64,000 bases of DNA, from assembly GCA_002633025.1 (NCBI GenBank), contig NMRB01001856.1, positions 1,893-65,892 of the forward strand, read 5' to 3'. The stretch's first letter is position 1; every line of letters begins with the position of its first letter. Origin of the DNA: Notospermus geniculatus (Eukaryota; Nemertea; Pilidiophora; Heteronemertea; Lineidae). The position numbers were made by a program, and so were the translations under genes. This document shows positions 21,276 to 32,435 of this stretch, piece after piece. Under the pieces are notes generated by a model, which saw only the letters and a list, made by a program, of their open reading frames with translations, did no database searches and had not been told where the DNA came from.

Positions 21276-21813
21276 ATTCCTGCCAAAATGGCGGTCCGTG
21301 CCTGCCTTTGTATCGCGGAACAGAAGCGGAACCAGTATAGATTCCTGTCACACCGGATTCCATACGTTATTACTGTCAATTAACAATTCACCAGGAGGTG
21401 GGTGTTGAGGAACATCTTAAACATTCGAGAGAAAAAACTATGGTTGTCCGTGCCTGAGTCTCGGCACGCCCTTCGGGAATCAAAAATTGATTCTGTTAAG
21501 AATGTGGACGGACGTTCGGCTAAGGTTCGCTGCCTTATAACGGAAGAATATACTGGCCATCTTGGCGGGTCAAAGCCCGGGGTCAAAGCTTGGTTTTACC
21601 TAAACCGGTATCCAGTTCCACCGTGCAGCACGTTAGGAACTGGTGTCGGGGTCTCGAAACCGGAAGTGTGGTCGGAATTCCTACCAGGCAGGATGCGCGC
21701 GCATCAGTTAGCAGACCTGTACATCATGCCTACATCGTGTACATCTGTGTGCAGCGCTCTAACGGCAAGCTACAGGAGTCGAAATGAGATAGCAGGGTGG
21801 TTTCTTCAACGGA

Positions 21814-22101
21814 NNNNNNNNNNNNNNNNNNNNNNNNNNNNNNNNNNNNNNNNNNNNNNNNNNNNNNNNNNNNNNNNNNNNNNNNNNNNNNNNNNNNNNN
21901 NNNNNNNNNNNNNNNNNNNNNNNNNNNNNNNNNNNNNNNNNNNNNNNNNNNNNNNNNNNNNNNNNNNNNNNNNNNNNNNNNNNNNNNNNNNNNNNNNNNN
22001 NNNNNNNNNNNNNNNNNNNNNNNNNNNNNNNNNNNNNNNNNNNNNNNNNNNNNNNNNNNNNNNNNNNNNNNNNNNNNNNNNNNNNNNNNNNNNNNNNNNN
22101 N
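21814..22101. other. Assembly gap (288 N)
   Basis: Unsequenced stretch just beyond the end of segment copy 2. The neighbouring 22102-22560 holds no recognisable feature. Confidence 1.
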
Positions 22102-22582
22102 CCGACCATTGAAACAAATCCTTTTTTCCTTTTTATTTAGTTCGACTCTCAGTCTCCATGATATCCCAAGTATGCAAAAAAATTCCCCATTAAACTAATT
22201 ACGTTTAATCTTCTACCTAAAAGCATATCAAATTTTATTTTCTCCGCGCGATAATATTCCATATATTATACAACACCGTAACACCGGTTCTGCGTAACCC
22301 GCTAATTGGATGAAATCGAGGACATGTTTATTTCGCCATACTATCTAGATATGACCTCAGTCTGCAAACGTCATGCAAAAAATATATCCTTACGTCTCCA
22401 TCAGGGAGATTTGATGGAGGATGAGGTTTATTCACCAAGGGCCGAACTGTGACGAGTTCATTCTTTCTGTACTGTAGTGTACTGATGACGGAACACGTTC
22501 CTGGGCTGCGTACCCCTGTAGGGCCTATATATACCCCCCTCCATCGAAAACACCATTGAAGCAGTTGAGGGCATGAAATAAT

Positions 22583-22703
22583 GGCTGGTATTTATAAAAG
22601 TTAGCAAATGCTTCTCCTTAAGATTTGCACAGCGAGGTCCAATAAAAAAATTTACTACAAAACTTGAAGGAAAAGCATTTGCTAGCTTTTATGAATACCA
22701 GCC
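22583..22703. repeat. 121-bp MITE (GGCTGGTATTTATAAAAG) with AAT target duplication
   Basis: GGCTGGTATTTATAAAAGTTAGCAAATGC pairs with its complement at the right end. AAT is duplicated (22580-22582, 22704-22706). The related sequence near 23265-23290 (GGGCATGAAATAATAAAAGGTTTC) shows the unfilled site. Other members with AGCAAATGCTTTT arms: 35850-36210 and 51204-51325. Confidence 0.75.
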
Positions 22704-22727
22704 AATAACAGGTTTCTAAAGGTGAAA

Positions 22728-23110
22728 GACATATAGCTTCCTACCAAACTCGAACCCACGGACCATCGCATCGAGGCATCAATCGCCAGCACTATAAGGG
22801 GCACAGGCGCGGATCCAGGATTTTTGGCAGAGAGGGGGTCAGGTCCGCCGAGGGCGTCGTTGCAGTCGGGCACCGAAGATACCCGCGCCGACGGGGGTCT
22901 GACCTCGCCCAGAAAATTTTGAAATTTAGAAGGCCGTAGACGCGATTTCCTGGCATCTCAGTATCAAAGCAGAAGCTTTATTCTTGCGTTTTTTGCTGAT
23001 TGTCGCAAATTATTGAAGAAAAAAACAATTGGTGGTGGCGAGCAGAGGGGGGTCACGACCCCCAACCCCCCCCCGGATCCGCGCTTGGGGCAGCACGCCT
23101 TAACCACTAG
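22728..23110 (-). repeat. tRNA-Ser-like SINE relic, split by an insertion
   Basis: On the minus strand, TAGTGGTTAAGGCGTGCTGCCCC (23087-23109) is an A-box region like that of tRNA-Ser/Leu, and GTCCGTGGGTTCGAGTTTGG (22745-22764) holds the B box. The two halves are separated by the 284-bp element at 22804-23087. The intact relative at 23795-23894 shows the joined form. Confidence 0.65.
22804..23087. mobile_element. CAGG-end element with 5-bp target duplication (hAT-like)
   Basis: The ends CAGGCGCGGATCC and GGATCCGCGCTTG form 13-bp inverted repeats with one mismatch. GGGCA is duplicated (22799-22803, 23088-23092), and the sister tRNA-like copy has one GGGCA at 23873. Similar ends and 5-bp duplications occur at 44198-44747 and 57202-57471. 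5-bp duplications are described for the hAT5 group; membership here is inference. Confidence 0.75.
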
Positions 23111-23318
23111 GACAAATCCCCATCTTCAAAAGATGGTTCAGTGACCTACGTATGTTAAACGAGGCATCCCAAAGTAGGGTACCTTGCGAGTAGTCCAATC
23201 TCCGAACCCAAACAGTTTTATGTAATACAAGGTGTCACATATAAAGGCGGGAGATACAATTGAAGGGCATGAAATAATAAAAGGTTTCTAAAAGTTTCCC
23301 GAAATTTGAAACAGAGTA

Positions 23319-23711
23319 CACTGTAAAAACCATTTTGTCCACTACCTGGACACGTGGGTTTGAGGTGAGAATGGGTCCATGGTACCCAGAATATTTGTTC
23401 TTCGAGCCTGAAACGAGGAGGTCCTTAGGTTCCAGTAACCCATAATGACCAGTTTCACAGGTCACTTTGGCCCATCTACTATTGCTGCTCATGGGTGCCA
23501 ACACCCCACGGTAGCATTCGTAGATGGGCCAAAGTGACCTATGAAACTCTCATTATGGGTTACTGGAACCTATAGACCTGTCCGTTTCAGGCTCGAAGAA
23601 CAAATATTCTGGGCACCATGGACCCATTCTCCATTGAACACGTTTCAAAACCCATGTGTCCAGGTAGTGGACAAAATCATGGGTCTCTCGAGCCCATTCG
23701 TTTTTACAGTG
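23319..23711. repeat. 393-bp palindromic MITE ending at a single N
   Basis: The arms CACTGTAAAAACCATTTTGTCC and TTCTTCGAGCCTGAAAC pair with the right half over about 170 bp. The element ends exactly at the N at 23712, so the contig join is at a repeat boundary. Confidence 0.8.
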
Positions 23712-23794
23712 NAAAAATATGTTCAGTCGCTCCTGTAGTCGCAAGGCTAGTCGCCTAGAAAATCGCTCAAAAAATCGCTCGTGTGCGCCATGCT

Positions 23795-23894
23795 TTAGGT
23801 GAAAGACATATAGCTTCCTACCGGACTCGAACCCACGGACCCTCGCATAAGGGATCAATCGCCAGCACTCAGGGGCAGCACGCCTCAACCATTG
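23795..23894 (-). repeat. tRNA-Ser-like SINE head
   Basis: On the minus strand: GGTTGAGGCGTGCTGCCCC (A-box region), a variable-arm-like GAGTGCTGGCGATTG, then GTCCGTGGGTTCGAGTCC (B box). There is no clean acceptor stem, so this is a SINE-type relic rather than a tRNA gene. Confidence 0.6.
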
Positions 23895-24145
23895 AAGCTA
23901 GGAATCCACTGCTGATTTTCTGCTTTGCGACTTGCTTTGCAACCTGCTACCTGCGATTGAATGCGATCGCAAGGAACTGATACCGGTCGCCGACCGATTG
24001 CCGACTGAAATTGACCACATCTTCGCCATTGCTGGAAATCACGTCTAGCGAGTCCAGTACCACGACTACGGCGATCGAGAGTCCAGTTGCAAAGCAAGTC
24101 GCAAAGCAAAATCAGGTTGAAAATCAATGGTGGATTCCTCGCTTT
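23895..24145. repeat. MITE with GCGACTTGCTTTGCAAC arms
   Basis: AAGCTAGGAATCCACTGCTG at the left pairs with the right end; GCGACTTGCTTTGCAAC pairs with GTTGCAAAGCAAGTCGC. A half copy occurs at 29557-29630, truncated by the MITE at 29632. The following 24146-24816 has no recognised feature. Confidence 0.75.
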
Positions 24146-24816
24146 AAGCAGTTGAGGGGCAGATCATTCCGTCACATCGGGACAGAAGGCTTTCCCCGCT
24201 TATTATTTTTGTGATATTACCCCACCCTTTAATTGTCGCTCTCCCAAAAGTTCACCCGATGGATATACGTAAATATATATTTAATCGATGAGATTTAATT
24301 CTTACCATAACTATAACAGGTCACATAAAAAATACAAAATTGAAATTTTGAGTGTTGAAAACGATCTCTAGGCTGCCAATGTTTTTTTTTTCAAATTATT
24401 TAATCGCAACTTTGTAGTATATATAATAATACTTTGTATGAAATGTCACAAATATCGTAACTCAGGGAGTGCCAGGGTCTATTTTAAGGCTTTCTAGCGT
24501 CAGTGTTATTTTATTGCAAAGGTGATGTAATGTTTTTCATGTTGACCTCCGGGACGTGAATTGGTCACAGTGTAGGCGATCTAATTGAGTTGTACAAAGA
24601 CATGATGGCAGAAAGGTTAATTGTTCAAGAGACACTCGTCTTTTAAAGGTTCTCTAGTTCGAATTGTAAACATTACGGTGTGCCACCTATTGTCAACTTC
24701 TGGTACTAACAAATCAGATAAAATCGAGTTAAATCTCGCCTTTCACAACTTTTTGTTTGTTTTTGAGCGAAAAATCATAAATATATTTCAGTTACAAGAA
24801 TATTTATCAAGATAGA

Positions 24817-24878
24817 TATAAAAATTAATTAAAAATTAATTAATTAATTAATTAAAAATTAATTAATAAAAAATTAAT
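24817..24878. repeat. Low-complexity TTAATTAA tract
   Basis: About 60 bp composed almost only of AATTAATT and AAAAATTAATT words. Confidence 0.85.
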
Positions 24879-25280
24879 GCTTTGGTATACACGGTGCTGC
24901 CACCTGTCCGAGGAAAAATAACTATTATAATCAACCATGTAAATAAACAAACCGAACTAGAGCACCTTACAATTCGAACTAGAGCACCTTTAAGTGTGAC
25001 ATTTGGAAAATGCACACCCTGATTTATAGATAGGAATCCATCGAAATATCGGGATAGGAAAGTTCGCCCGGGGTGTTTTCCCTTTAAGAGTTACAATATC
25101 CCATTAATGTCAAACACCAGACATGTGGTAATATCACAAAAATACTTGATGGCCGATACGCGTGATGTTTTCACGGTTCACGATTCCATGGAAGCCGAGT
25201 GCTTTCGTTTATCTTCGTAGCCAATGCTTGAGAACTGGTCCGATCGTATCAACCAACAGTAGTTTGTTTAATGCTACTCT

Positions 25281-26068
25281 TCACTCCACATCCGATTGGC
25301 GCGAGGTTTTCGGCCAATATCTCCGCAACGGCTGGGTCAAATTTGACATACCATACATCAATTGACTTGTCTTTCTTGTCGGTATCTTTCTGCTATCTTC
25401 ATTTTTCGCGCAAGGCCGACATAACAGATCCCCTTCTCAAAACCCATTTCATTTCGCCACGGTGTTCAATGCAGTTTACACATGCGCGATGCATTGCGTC
25501 ATTTCAAAATGGCCGCGCCATTTCGGCCGTAAACACGAACTGTGATTAGTGAAAGAACAATAGTGAGATTTCGCAAATCTGACGAAACACGAAGTACGAA
25601 ATACGAAATTGGACTTCATTTCCAGGACCTAATGTATTTCCGGAGATGGATGGTACCACAAATATCGCCTGCTGCAAGTGCGTCTTTTAGCGTATGACGC
25701 AAGACCGATAGAGTTTCGGTGTATATTACACTTGGAAATTTATCTTTCGTTTCCATTTCGTAGCTACGAAGTGGAAATTTAAAAATTCTAGGCGCACCAA
25801 AACTCTCTCGGTCTTACATGATATGCTAAAAGACGCACTGGCAGCAGGGACATTTGTGGTACCTATCATCTCCAGAAATACATTAGGTCATGGAAATGAA
25901 GTCCAATTTCGTATTTCGTACTTCGTGTTTCGTCAGATTTGCGAAACCTCACTAATATGTAATGTCAAGTTAGGCAAAATGACAGTGATGATGGCTGTAT
26001 AGCGGCAAAAAAGACAAATCGATTGATGTATGGTATGTGAAATTTGACCCAGTTGTCGTTGATATGAT
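25281..26068. mobile_element. Copy of the 9207-type element, interrupted by a MITE
   Basis: The left part 25281-25558 and right part 25965-26068 match 9207-9650. The element at 25561-25954 is inserted between them, so the nesting order is clear: this element is older. Confidence 0.75.
25561..25954. repeat. 'TAGTGAGGTTTCGCAAATCTGACG' MITE, complete copy (394 bp)
   Basis: The arms run TAGTGAG(G/A)TTTCGCAAATCTGACG, CGAAGTACGAAATACGAAATTGG, GGAGATGG.TGGTACCACAAA, GCCTGCTGCAAG.GCGTCTTTTAGC and back as complements. The centre has TTTCCATTTCGTAGCTACGAAGTGGAAA. This is the most abundant family in the window: also 30709-31935, 33706-34330, 34817-35833, 48683-48937 and 49386-49454. Confidence 0.9.
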
Positions 26069-26512
26069 TCCGTTGTATTCCTCCGCGCTGACAGGTCCTA
26101 CATCCGGACATCGCGAGACAAAGGTCTGAGTGTGTTGCAAAATTGGTCACCCAAGAAAATGGGGCAAAATTTAACTTTGAAATGATCACAAAGATTTGTG
26201 CCATTGATTTTCCAAAAATCAAATGTAGTATTTGATAATATAGACCTTTAACTATTAGTTTCTCCACCTGCGATGTATAGTGTACTCTCATTTGAAGGAG
26301 GGTATTAAAAAAGTATTGAGCTTACCAGCAAAATCTAATATCGTTCCGTCCGACACCAAAACTACTTCCTGCTGTCAGACTTTAAAGGGTTAATAGATCA
26401 AATAGTTTGCAGTGCCATAATTTAGAGCTCCATGATACCTAGATCTGACATGAATATTGTAGAGTTTCAAGAAACAGCCTTTCACCAGTAGACAAAAGAA
26501 TGGTGATGATGC

Positions 26513-27166
26513 GCAGCTTTCCGACTCCGACTTCAACTACGAGAATGAATTGCAGTCCGCTGTGGACATCCTTGATAAAAACGATGTGATAGACGTTTTC
26601 AATTCGTCTAACACCATAAATTGAAGGCAGACAAAATTGGCCTAATAAATCGGAAGTGCGGATAAATAATGAATAATGAAGTCGTAATCCTAGTCGTTAC
26701 GACTTTGAGACACAACTATGACGACTACGATATTTGCGATTTATGCGCACTTCCGATTTAACGAGTCAAAATTATTGTGCCACAAAAATATGGCATTTTA
26801 CGATTTGCAAACGCCTATCAAATCGTTTTTATCAAGGATGTCCACAGCGGACTGCAATTCATTCTCGTAGTTGAAGTCGGAGTCGGAGTCGGAAAGCTGC
26901 GCAACCTCTCTATTTTTGAAACACACCCGTCTCGAAATGCAGAGAAATGTACTTGTATCAACGCGCACTTTTTGGAGGTGACAAAAATATAGCAAAAGTG
27001 CGAGCAATCAACAGTTTTGCCTGGTAACGTTTTAACAATATAACACAGAATAAGTTATATCTAGTTACCTTCGCTGCCTCTATGGTACGTCGTCGATATT
27101 GCTAATCAAGAAATCCCAACAGTCATCTTTAAAGGGACACATTCCGGGGGCGTTTGTTTTCCAAAT
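26513..27166. mobile_element. Tandem unit 1 carrying an inverted exon-like fragment
   Basis: First of two units with a 616-bp period (second 27167-27764). The same coding-like piece appears in opposite orientations: plus strand near 26513-26625 reads QLSDSDFNYENELQSAVDIL then DKNDVIDVF; minus strand near 26903-26800 reads the same peptide with DKNDLIGV. The acidic SDSDF...ENE motif looks like real protein. I do not recognise the source; transposase N-termini and many cellular proteins contain such acidic runs. Between the arms sits a palindrome (AATCGGAAGTGCG/CGCACTTCCGATT). Confidence 0.5.
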
Positions 27167-27764
27167 TGCAGTCCGCTGTGGACATCCTTGATAAAAACGA
27201 CGTGATAGAAGTTTTCAATTCGTCTAACACCATAAATTGAAGGCAGACAAAATTGGCCTAATAAATCGGAAGTGCGGATAAATAATGAATAATGAAGTCG
27301 TAATCCTAGTCGTTACGACTTTGAGGCACGACTATGACGACTACGATATTTGCGATTTATGCGCACTTCCGATTACGAGTCAAAATTATTGTGGCACAAA
27401 ACTATGGCATTTTACGATTTGCAAACGTTTATCAAGAATGTCCACAGCGGACTGCAATTCATTCTCGTAGTTGAAGTCGGAGTCGGAGACGGAAAGCTGC
27501 GCATCCTCTCTATTTTTGAAACACACCCGTCTCGAAATGCAGAGAAATGTACTTGTATCAACGCGCACTTTTTGGAGGTGATAAAAATATAGCAAAAGTG
27601 CGAGCAATCAACAGTTTTGCCTGGTAACGTTTTAACAATATAACACAGAATAAGTTATATCTAGTTACGCTCGCTGCCTCTATGGTACGTCGTCGATATT
27701 GCTAATCAAGAAATCCCAACAGTCATCTTTAAAGGGACACATTCCGGGGGCGTTTGTTTTCCAA
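27167..27764. repeat. Tandem unit 2 of the 616-bp repeat
   Basis: About 97% identical to 26551-27163 by eye. It lacks the outer part of the left arm, which suggests unequal exchange or a tandem duplication after insertion. Confidence 0.75.
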
Positions 27765-28744
27765 TGACCACACATAACAGCAACCGGCGTCACAGTCATG
27801 CGTGTGTGGTTATCACGTGATATATCCCGAACCCAAACAGTTGACATGGCGTCGGCTGAGGCAGACTCCTATTGCAGTATAAAGGGGGTGTGTAGAAAGT
27901 TTGGGAATTCTAATTCAAACTAACGTAGCTCGCCCACGAATCGTGTGGGCTTTAAGAGAAATATCAGTCCAGGGAAGAGGTCTCGAATAAGGTAACGTAT
28001 TTCAGGCACTGAAAGGTCATTTTGTGAAAGGATCGGCTGTATGTCATGGTGGGTTCACAACTTTGTTTATATTTACATTTGGCCCACGTCTTAGAACAAT
28101 AACAACAAAGAGTAAGTGATCTAGAAGGGCGTTTTCCCCACGAGGAGGCGATTATTTATCTGACCTTCGTTCGGACGGGGCGAAAATAGGGATATCTTCT
28201 ATCAAAACATAAACACAGTTGACCTTAGCGTACATGAAACCTAAAAAATCCTACTCCTGCGTGGTTTTCTTTGTTTTTTGTGCGAGAAATTTGAGAAGAG
28301 ATGGGCGACAATCCCTCTTCCAAAATAGTTGCTGAAGGTGAAAGCAAACTTTGAGTCCTTTTTAGAATAAAACGTGGCCCGAGTGTAACCGAGATCCTCT
28401 CCAACTCCCCAGCTAGGTATCCTCGTGACTCATCTGATATCATGAATCGATTGCCCTTCTCTCCTGCCTTAAACGATCATCAACTCACATCAATCGACGT
28501 CATCTTCGGAGGTACTCGGCTACATTCGGGCGGCCATCGTAACCTACCTCGACTGTATATAGGAGCCTCGGCGTAGTAATCATCTCGCAAATCACGAGAT
28601 AATTCAGTGATTCGCCGCAGGGAGTGGGTCGTCTGTGACATTGACCGTAACCTTCCGCACTTGATGATATAGTGCAGACCAATGCTGATACTTTTTCACG
28701 TATAAATGGGTTACCTTATACGTAAAGTTGAACGTGAAACGCCA
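27765..28744. other. Unique-looking region with possible first exon
   Basis: No repeat recognised except 28490-28700, which matches pieces at 57105-57146 and 57861-57945. An ATG at 28301 opens MGDNPSSKIVAEG, followed by a donor-like GAAG|GTGAAA (GT at 28338-28339). Promoter motifs are not clear, so the exon is only a possibility. Confidence 0.2.
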
Positions 28745-28991
28745 GTTCAGAACGCAAATTTTGTCCCAGGTTTGAGAACACAACACCAAACACTAGTAAA
28801 TAGTGTTCACATTTTTTGAAACCCTTAAAAAGGGGCCTAAATATTTCTAAACAACAAACATGACCTATTCTATGGATGCATGTTTGGAGGATAAGTACAT
28901 TGCAACATTAGCCCAAATCCACCATACGACAACTTTACGTATAAGTTCAAAAGAAATTTCGCGTTCTTTCGCGTCCGGACTTTTTAGAGTG
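28745..28991. repeat. Partial copy of the CACTCTAAAAAGTC-end element
   Basis: Matches 5410-6189 without the nested palindrome; the right end TTTTTAGAGTG is intact and the left end is lost. Confidence 0.7.
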
Positions 28992-29631
28992 TACATGTAC
29001 CAATTTTTGCAGATACATGTATATAAAAAAAATCGGCTATTTATTCCTGAACTGCAAAAATACATCCAGTGAAATGGATACCCCCAAACTCCGCCTGCTA
29101 CACCATATGTCACCATACTTTGATACCGGATATTTATCAACGTAACTGAATTAATGATTATCTGGTAGTAAGCGTCAACTTATGTTGTAATGATACCTTT
29201 CCGCTTCTGGCCATTCCAGGCAGGTGAATTATTAGTGTTGATTTCGTGGATTAGAGGTTCGAACTTTGTATGTTACGAGGCGTAACGCCCATGAAACCAA
29301 CACCCGGACCCACGCTCTAACATCACCTCTCCTAAAAGTGCGCAGAACGAAAATGCCAGAACAAAAATACAGTTATAGACCTTCCCGATGAAAGACACTT
29401 TAATGACAGGTCACTGGGGATCAGAATGTCACTGGTCACTGACAATACGAAATATGAAATATGAAAATGTGGAATCATGACCCTCAGAATCACACCCGTT
29501 GAATTCCAGTGCCTTATCATTAAAAACCCGAGTCACGTTTCAGTGGCTGATGGCTAAAGCTTAGAATCCACCATTGATTTTCAAGCTGATTTTGCGTTGC
29601 GACTTGCTTTGCAACTGGGTTGCTTTGTAAA

Positions 29632-29771
29632 GCAAGGTTCATTGGCACACGGATCCGATCCGTTTCCAGTCCGTTTGCCCCTAGTTTTCCGGATACGACA
29701 ACGCTGAAGTCCATTTGATAGATTTTTTACGGACCTGAATCGGACCAATTCCGTGTGCCAATGAACCTTGC
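29632..29771. repeat. Second copy of the GCAAGGTTCATTGG MITE
   Basis: Reverse-oriented relative of 13311-13451, inserted into a half copy of the 23895-type element (29557-29630). Confidence 0.8.
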
Positions 29772-29930
29772 TCAAGGGTGGCTGCACACCTAAGGGTAGG
29801 GAACATTTCCTAGGAAATAAATGGATCATGTGGGATGCGAAATATTTCCTTCCCATAAAATTGGATGAGAAATCGTACGGAATAATTCGTAGGAAAAAAA
29901 TGTATCGTGTACGGCGGCCTTTAAAAGGGC

Positions 29931-30277
29931 GACTCCATTCATTGTAAACTTTTGAATTTTTATCAATCCATGGAGACTATTGGCATGAGTTGTGATGTCA
30001 CTAGTGTCCATAGGCTGACGACCTTTGTAGTGAATGAGTTAATACTGTGACTGCCTAGGCCTATTCGTTGTACCTTCATAAATATTCATTGAGCACATAC
30101 GGTATGACATCACATGTGCTGTGCAATGGTCCCGCTGGGATGCAATAAAAATACTTAAAATGATGAGTTTACTGATTCAAAAAAAAATTGACATGTTGCA
30201 GATATCAATGAATTTGAATGTATTAACGATATTTCAAAACTTCAAAATTTTACACAATGAATGGAGTCTCCCTTTAA
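29931..30277. repeat. TTAA-flanked 'AGGGAGACTCCATTCATTGTA' MITE, 339 bp
   Basis: The ends AGGGCGACTCCATTCATTGTA and TACACAATGAATGGAGTCTCCCT, bounded by TTAA (29931-29934, 30274-30277). Same family at 32617-33629 (with a large insertion) and 38119-38467. Confidence 0.85.
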
Positions 30278-30626
30278 CGAAAAAAAACAACTTCTAGTTA
30301 AACAATGATCAGAAATAGCAGAGTGTCTGATTATACGATTAAAAATATGATAATTTGACACAATGCAGAATTCCAATCATTGGCACTTATATAGCTTGGA
30401 TATGTTTTTAGGAATTCAGAAGTTCATTGTGTTCCTTTGTTTGTTACTTTATCGGCTAGAAAGTGGTTTTCAAACAGCCAGACAATTAATTCCCGGGGTG
30501 GAGCGAGGGATAGACTAATTAGACTGTCGATAATATTGATCATACCCGTGCATTCACTTCTCCTAAAAAGTGCTGAAAGTTCTGGTAGTTATACGGGAGT
30601 CATATTCCTCGTTTGTCATGTTTGAT

Positions 30627-30708
30627 AATATCGACCAATCAGGGAGTTGCGTGACATTCTCTTCGGCATCATGAAGCAGCAAATGAGCCAATCAGAAGCC
30701 GAAATATT
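30627..30708. repeat. 82-bp direct repeat, left copy
   Basis: AATATCGACCAATCAGGGAG.. to ..GAGCCAATCAGAAGCCGAAATATT. It is repeated at 31936-32017 with a few differences. The pair flanks a complete TAGTGAGG-type MITE. It contains CCAAT-box-like words on one strand. Confidence 0.85.
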
Positions 30709-31935
30709 AGGGAGGTTTTGCAAATCTGACGAAACACGAACGAAATTGGACTTTACTTCCATGACGTAATGTATTTCGGGCGATGGTTGGTACCGGTGTC
30801 ACAAATATCGCCTGCTGCAAGAGCGTCTTTTAAGGCGGCTCTCCAATTCAATTCGATTCACTTTATTGCTCAACATTGAATAATGCATACAGAGCACAGA
30901 AAATACAAAAGTGTTCGCATTATTTATACATGCAAGTTTTCTTGCGCAATTTGGCTCATAATGGGCAATTCACCATTATTTGTTCCTCACGGCTTATACC
31001 TGCCGCACACGAGTGCAATTTTGTCTCCGTTGCCTCCATAGGAGATTTTTGTCTCAGCATCCTGTCACCGCACACGGTGCGTCACCCGCCGCAGACGAGT
31101 GCAAATTTGTCTCCTGTAGATGCGGCGTGACCATGGTGACGTCATTCGTCACCGAAAAAACCGGGACGAATGGAAACATGCAAGGACTTGGGAAACATGC
31201 TTGACGTCATTAATATAACAATGTCATCATGACGCTATAAAATGACGTCACCACGTCTCTTGATTGGTCAGAATGTTTTGCATCCGTCTCCGCCTCCGCC
31301 TCCAACCACCGCACACGATGACAACGTTGCCTCCATAGGAGATTTTTGTCTCCTCCGATCAAACATGTTTGATCTGCTTTGCAGGCAAAAAAATCCGTCT
31401 CCGACCACCGCACACGATGACATTTGCACGTAGGAGGCAAAAATCTCCATAGTTGGAGACAAAATTGCACTCGTGTGCGGCGGGTATTACGCTGGGACCA
31501 GTGACATAAACAGCTGCTCGCAGTTGAATTGCCCATTGAGAGCCAACTTGCGCAAGAAAACCCCAAGAAAACTTGCAGGTGGAGAGTCGCCTTTAGAGTA
31601 TGACGTTACACCGATAGAATTACGTTGTATATTAAATTTTGAAATTTATCTTTCGTTTCCATTTCGTAGATACGAAGTGGAAATTTAAAAATTAAAGATG
31701 CACCGTNATATTAAATTTTGAAATTTATCTTTCGTTTCCATTTCGTAGATACGAAGTGGAAATTTAAAAATTAAAGATGCACCGTAACTCTCTCGGTCTT
31801 ACATGACAAGCTAAAAGACGCACTGGCAGCAGGGACATTTGCGGTACCAACCATCTCCAGAACATTAGGTCCTGGAAATGAAGTTGAATTTCGTATTTCG
31901 TGCTTCGTGTTTTGCCATATCTGCGAAACCTCACT
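30709..31935. mobile_element. TAGTGAGG-type MITE with nested insertion and contig join
   Basis: Outer parts 30709-30829 and 31594-31935 belong to the family of 25561-25954. Inserted after TTAA (30830-30833) is an element with AAGGCGGCTCTCC/GGAGAGTCGCCTT ends (30834-31593). Its inner arms (TTTCTTGCGCAATTTGGCTC..) match 62290-62462, and GCACACGAGTGCAATTTTGTCTCC occurs in both orientations inside. At 31707 a single N separates two identical 78-bp stretches (31629-31706, 31708-31785). Confidence 0.75.
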
Positions 31936-32017
31936 AATATTGACCAATCAGGGAGTTGGATGACATCGTCTTCGGCATCATGAAGCAGCAAATGAGCCAA
32001 TCAGAAGCCGAAATAAT
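31936..32017. repeat. 82-bp direct repeat, right copy
   Basis: Partner of 30627-30708, beginning exactly where the MITE ends. Confidence 0.85.
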
Positions 32018-32435
32018 AAGCGTGGAGATTCACTTTCATTCTTTTTATAAACAAACTATCGACGTTTTCTTGGTAAAGTGTCGCTTTGTTTTTGACGGTA
32101 TTTGCCATGTTATAAACATCCCACGTGATATTGCATTCCAAACAAATAAACTCTCAACCTGGGCCTCCGTTACTAGGTGCAGCATGACCTAAAAAGGAAG
32201 TTTACCCCAAAAGACGGCATTGTGTCATACTTTTGTTTGATTTTTAAAGTTTTGTTTACAGATAAGTTTAAGGATTGACAAGCTCTTTCAAAATCTTATT
32301 TACCCCTCGAGAGAACGTGGTCTTTTTCTCCTGACGAAAATTGATTTTCGACGATCTGTAAACATGATGCACTAATGTCAAATTGTTTACGGAGAGTTGG
32401 AATTGATCTCAATTCATTTGACACAAGAAAACACA

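Larger units (their letters stand above)
14176..21600. repeat. Segmental duplication, copy 2 (about 7.4 kb)
   Basis: Homologous to 3707-13669. Elements found only here: 15150-15250 (AACAGAATTGTTAACATTCC region), 18809-18957, 19153-19611, 20073-20873, 20913-21275. It begins immediately after a single N, inside the exon. If this copy is a second haplotype, the region to its left in that haplotype is not represented in the window. Confidence 0.85.

Noticed and set aside
21797-22198. Long frames across 21814-22101 and the other N runs
   Set aside because: They exist only because unknown bases contain no stop codons.
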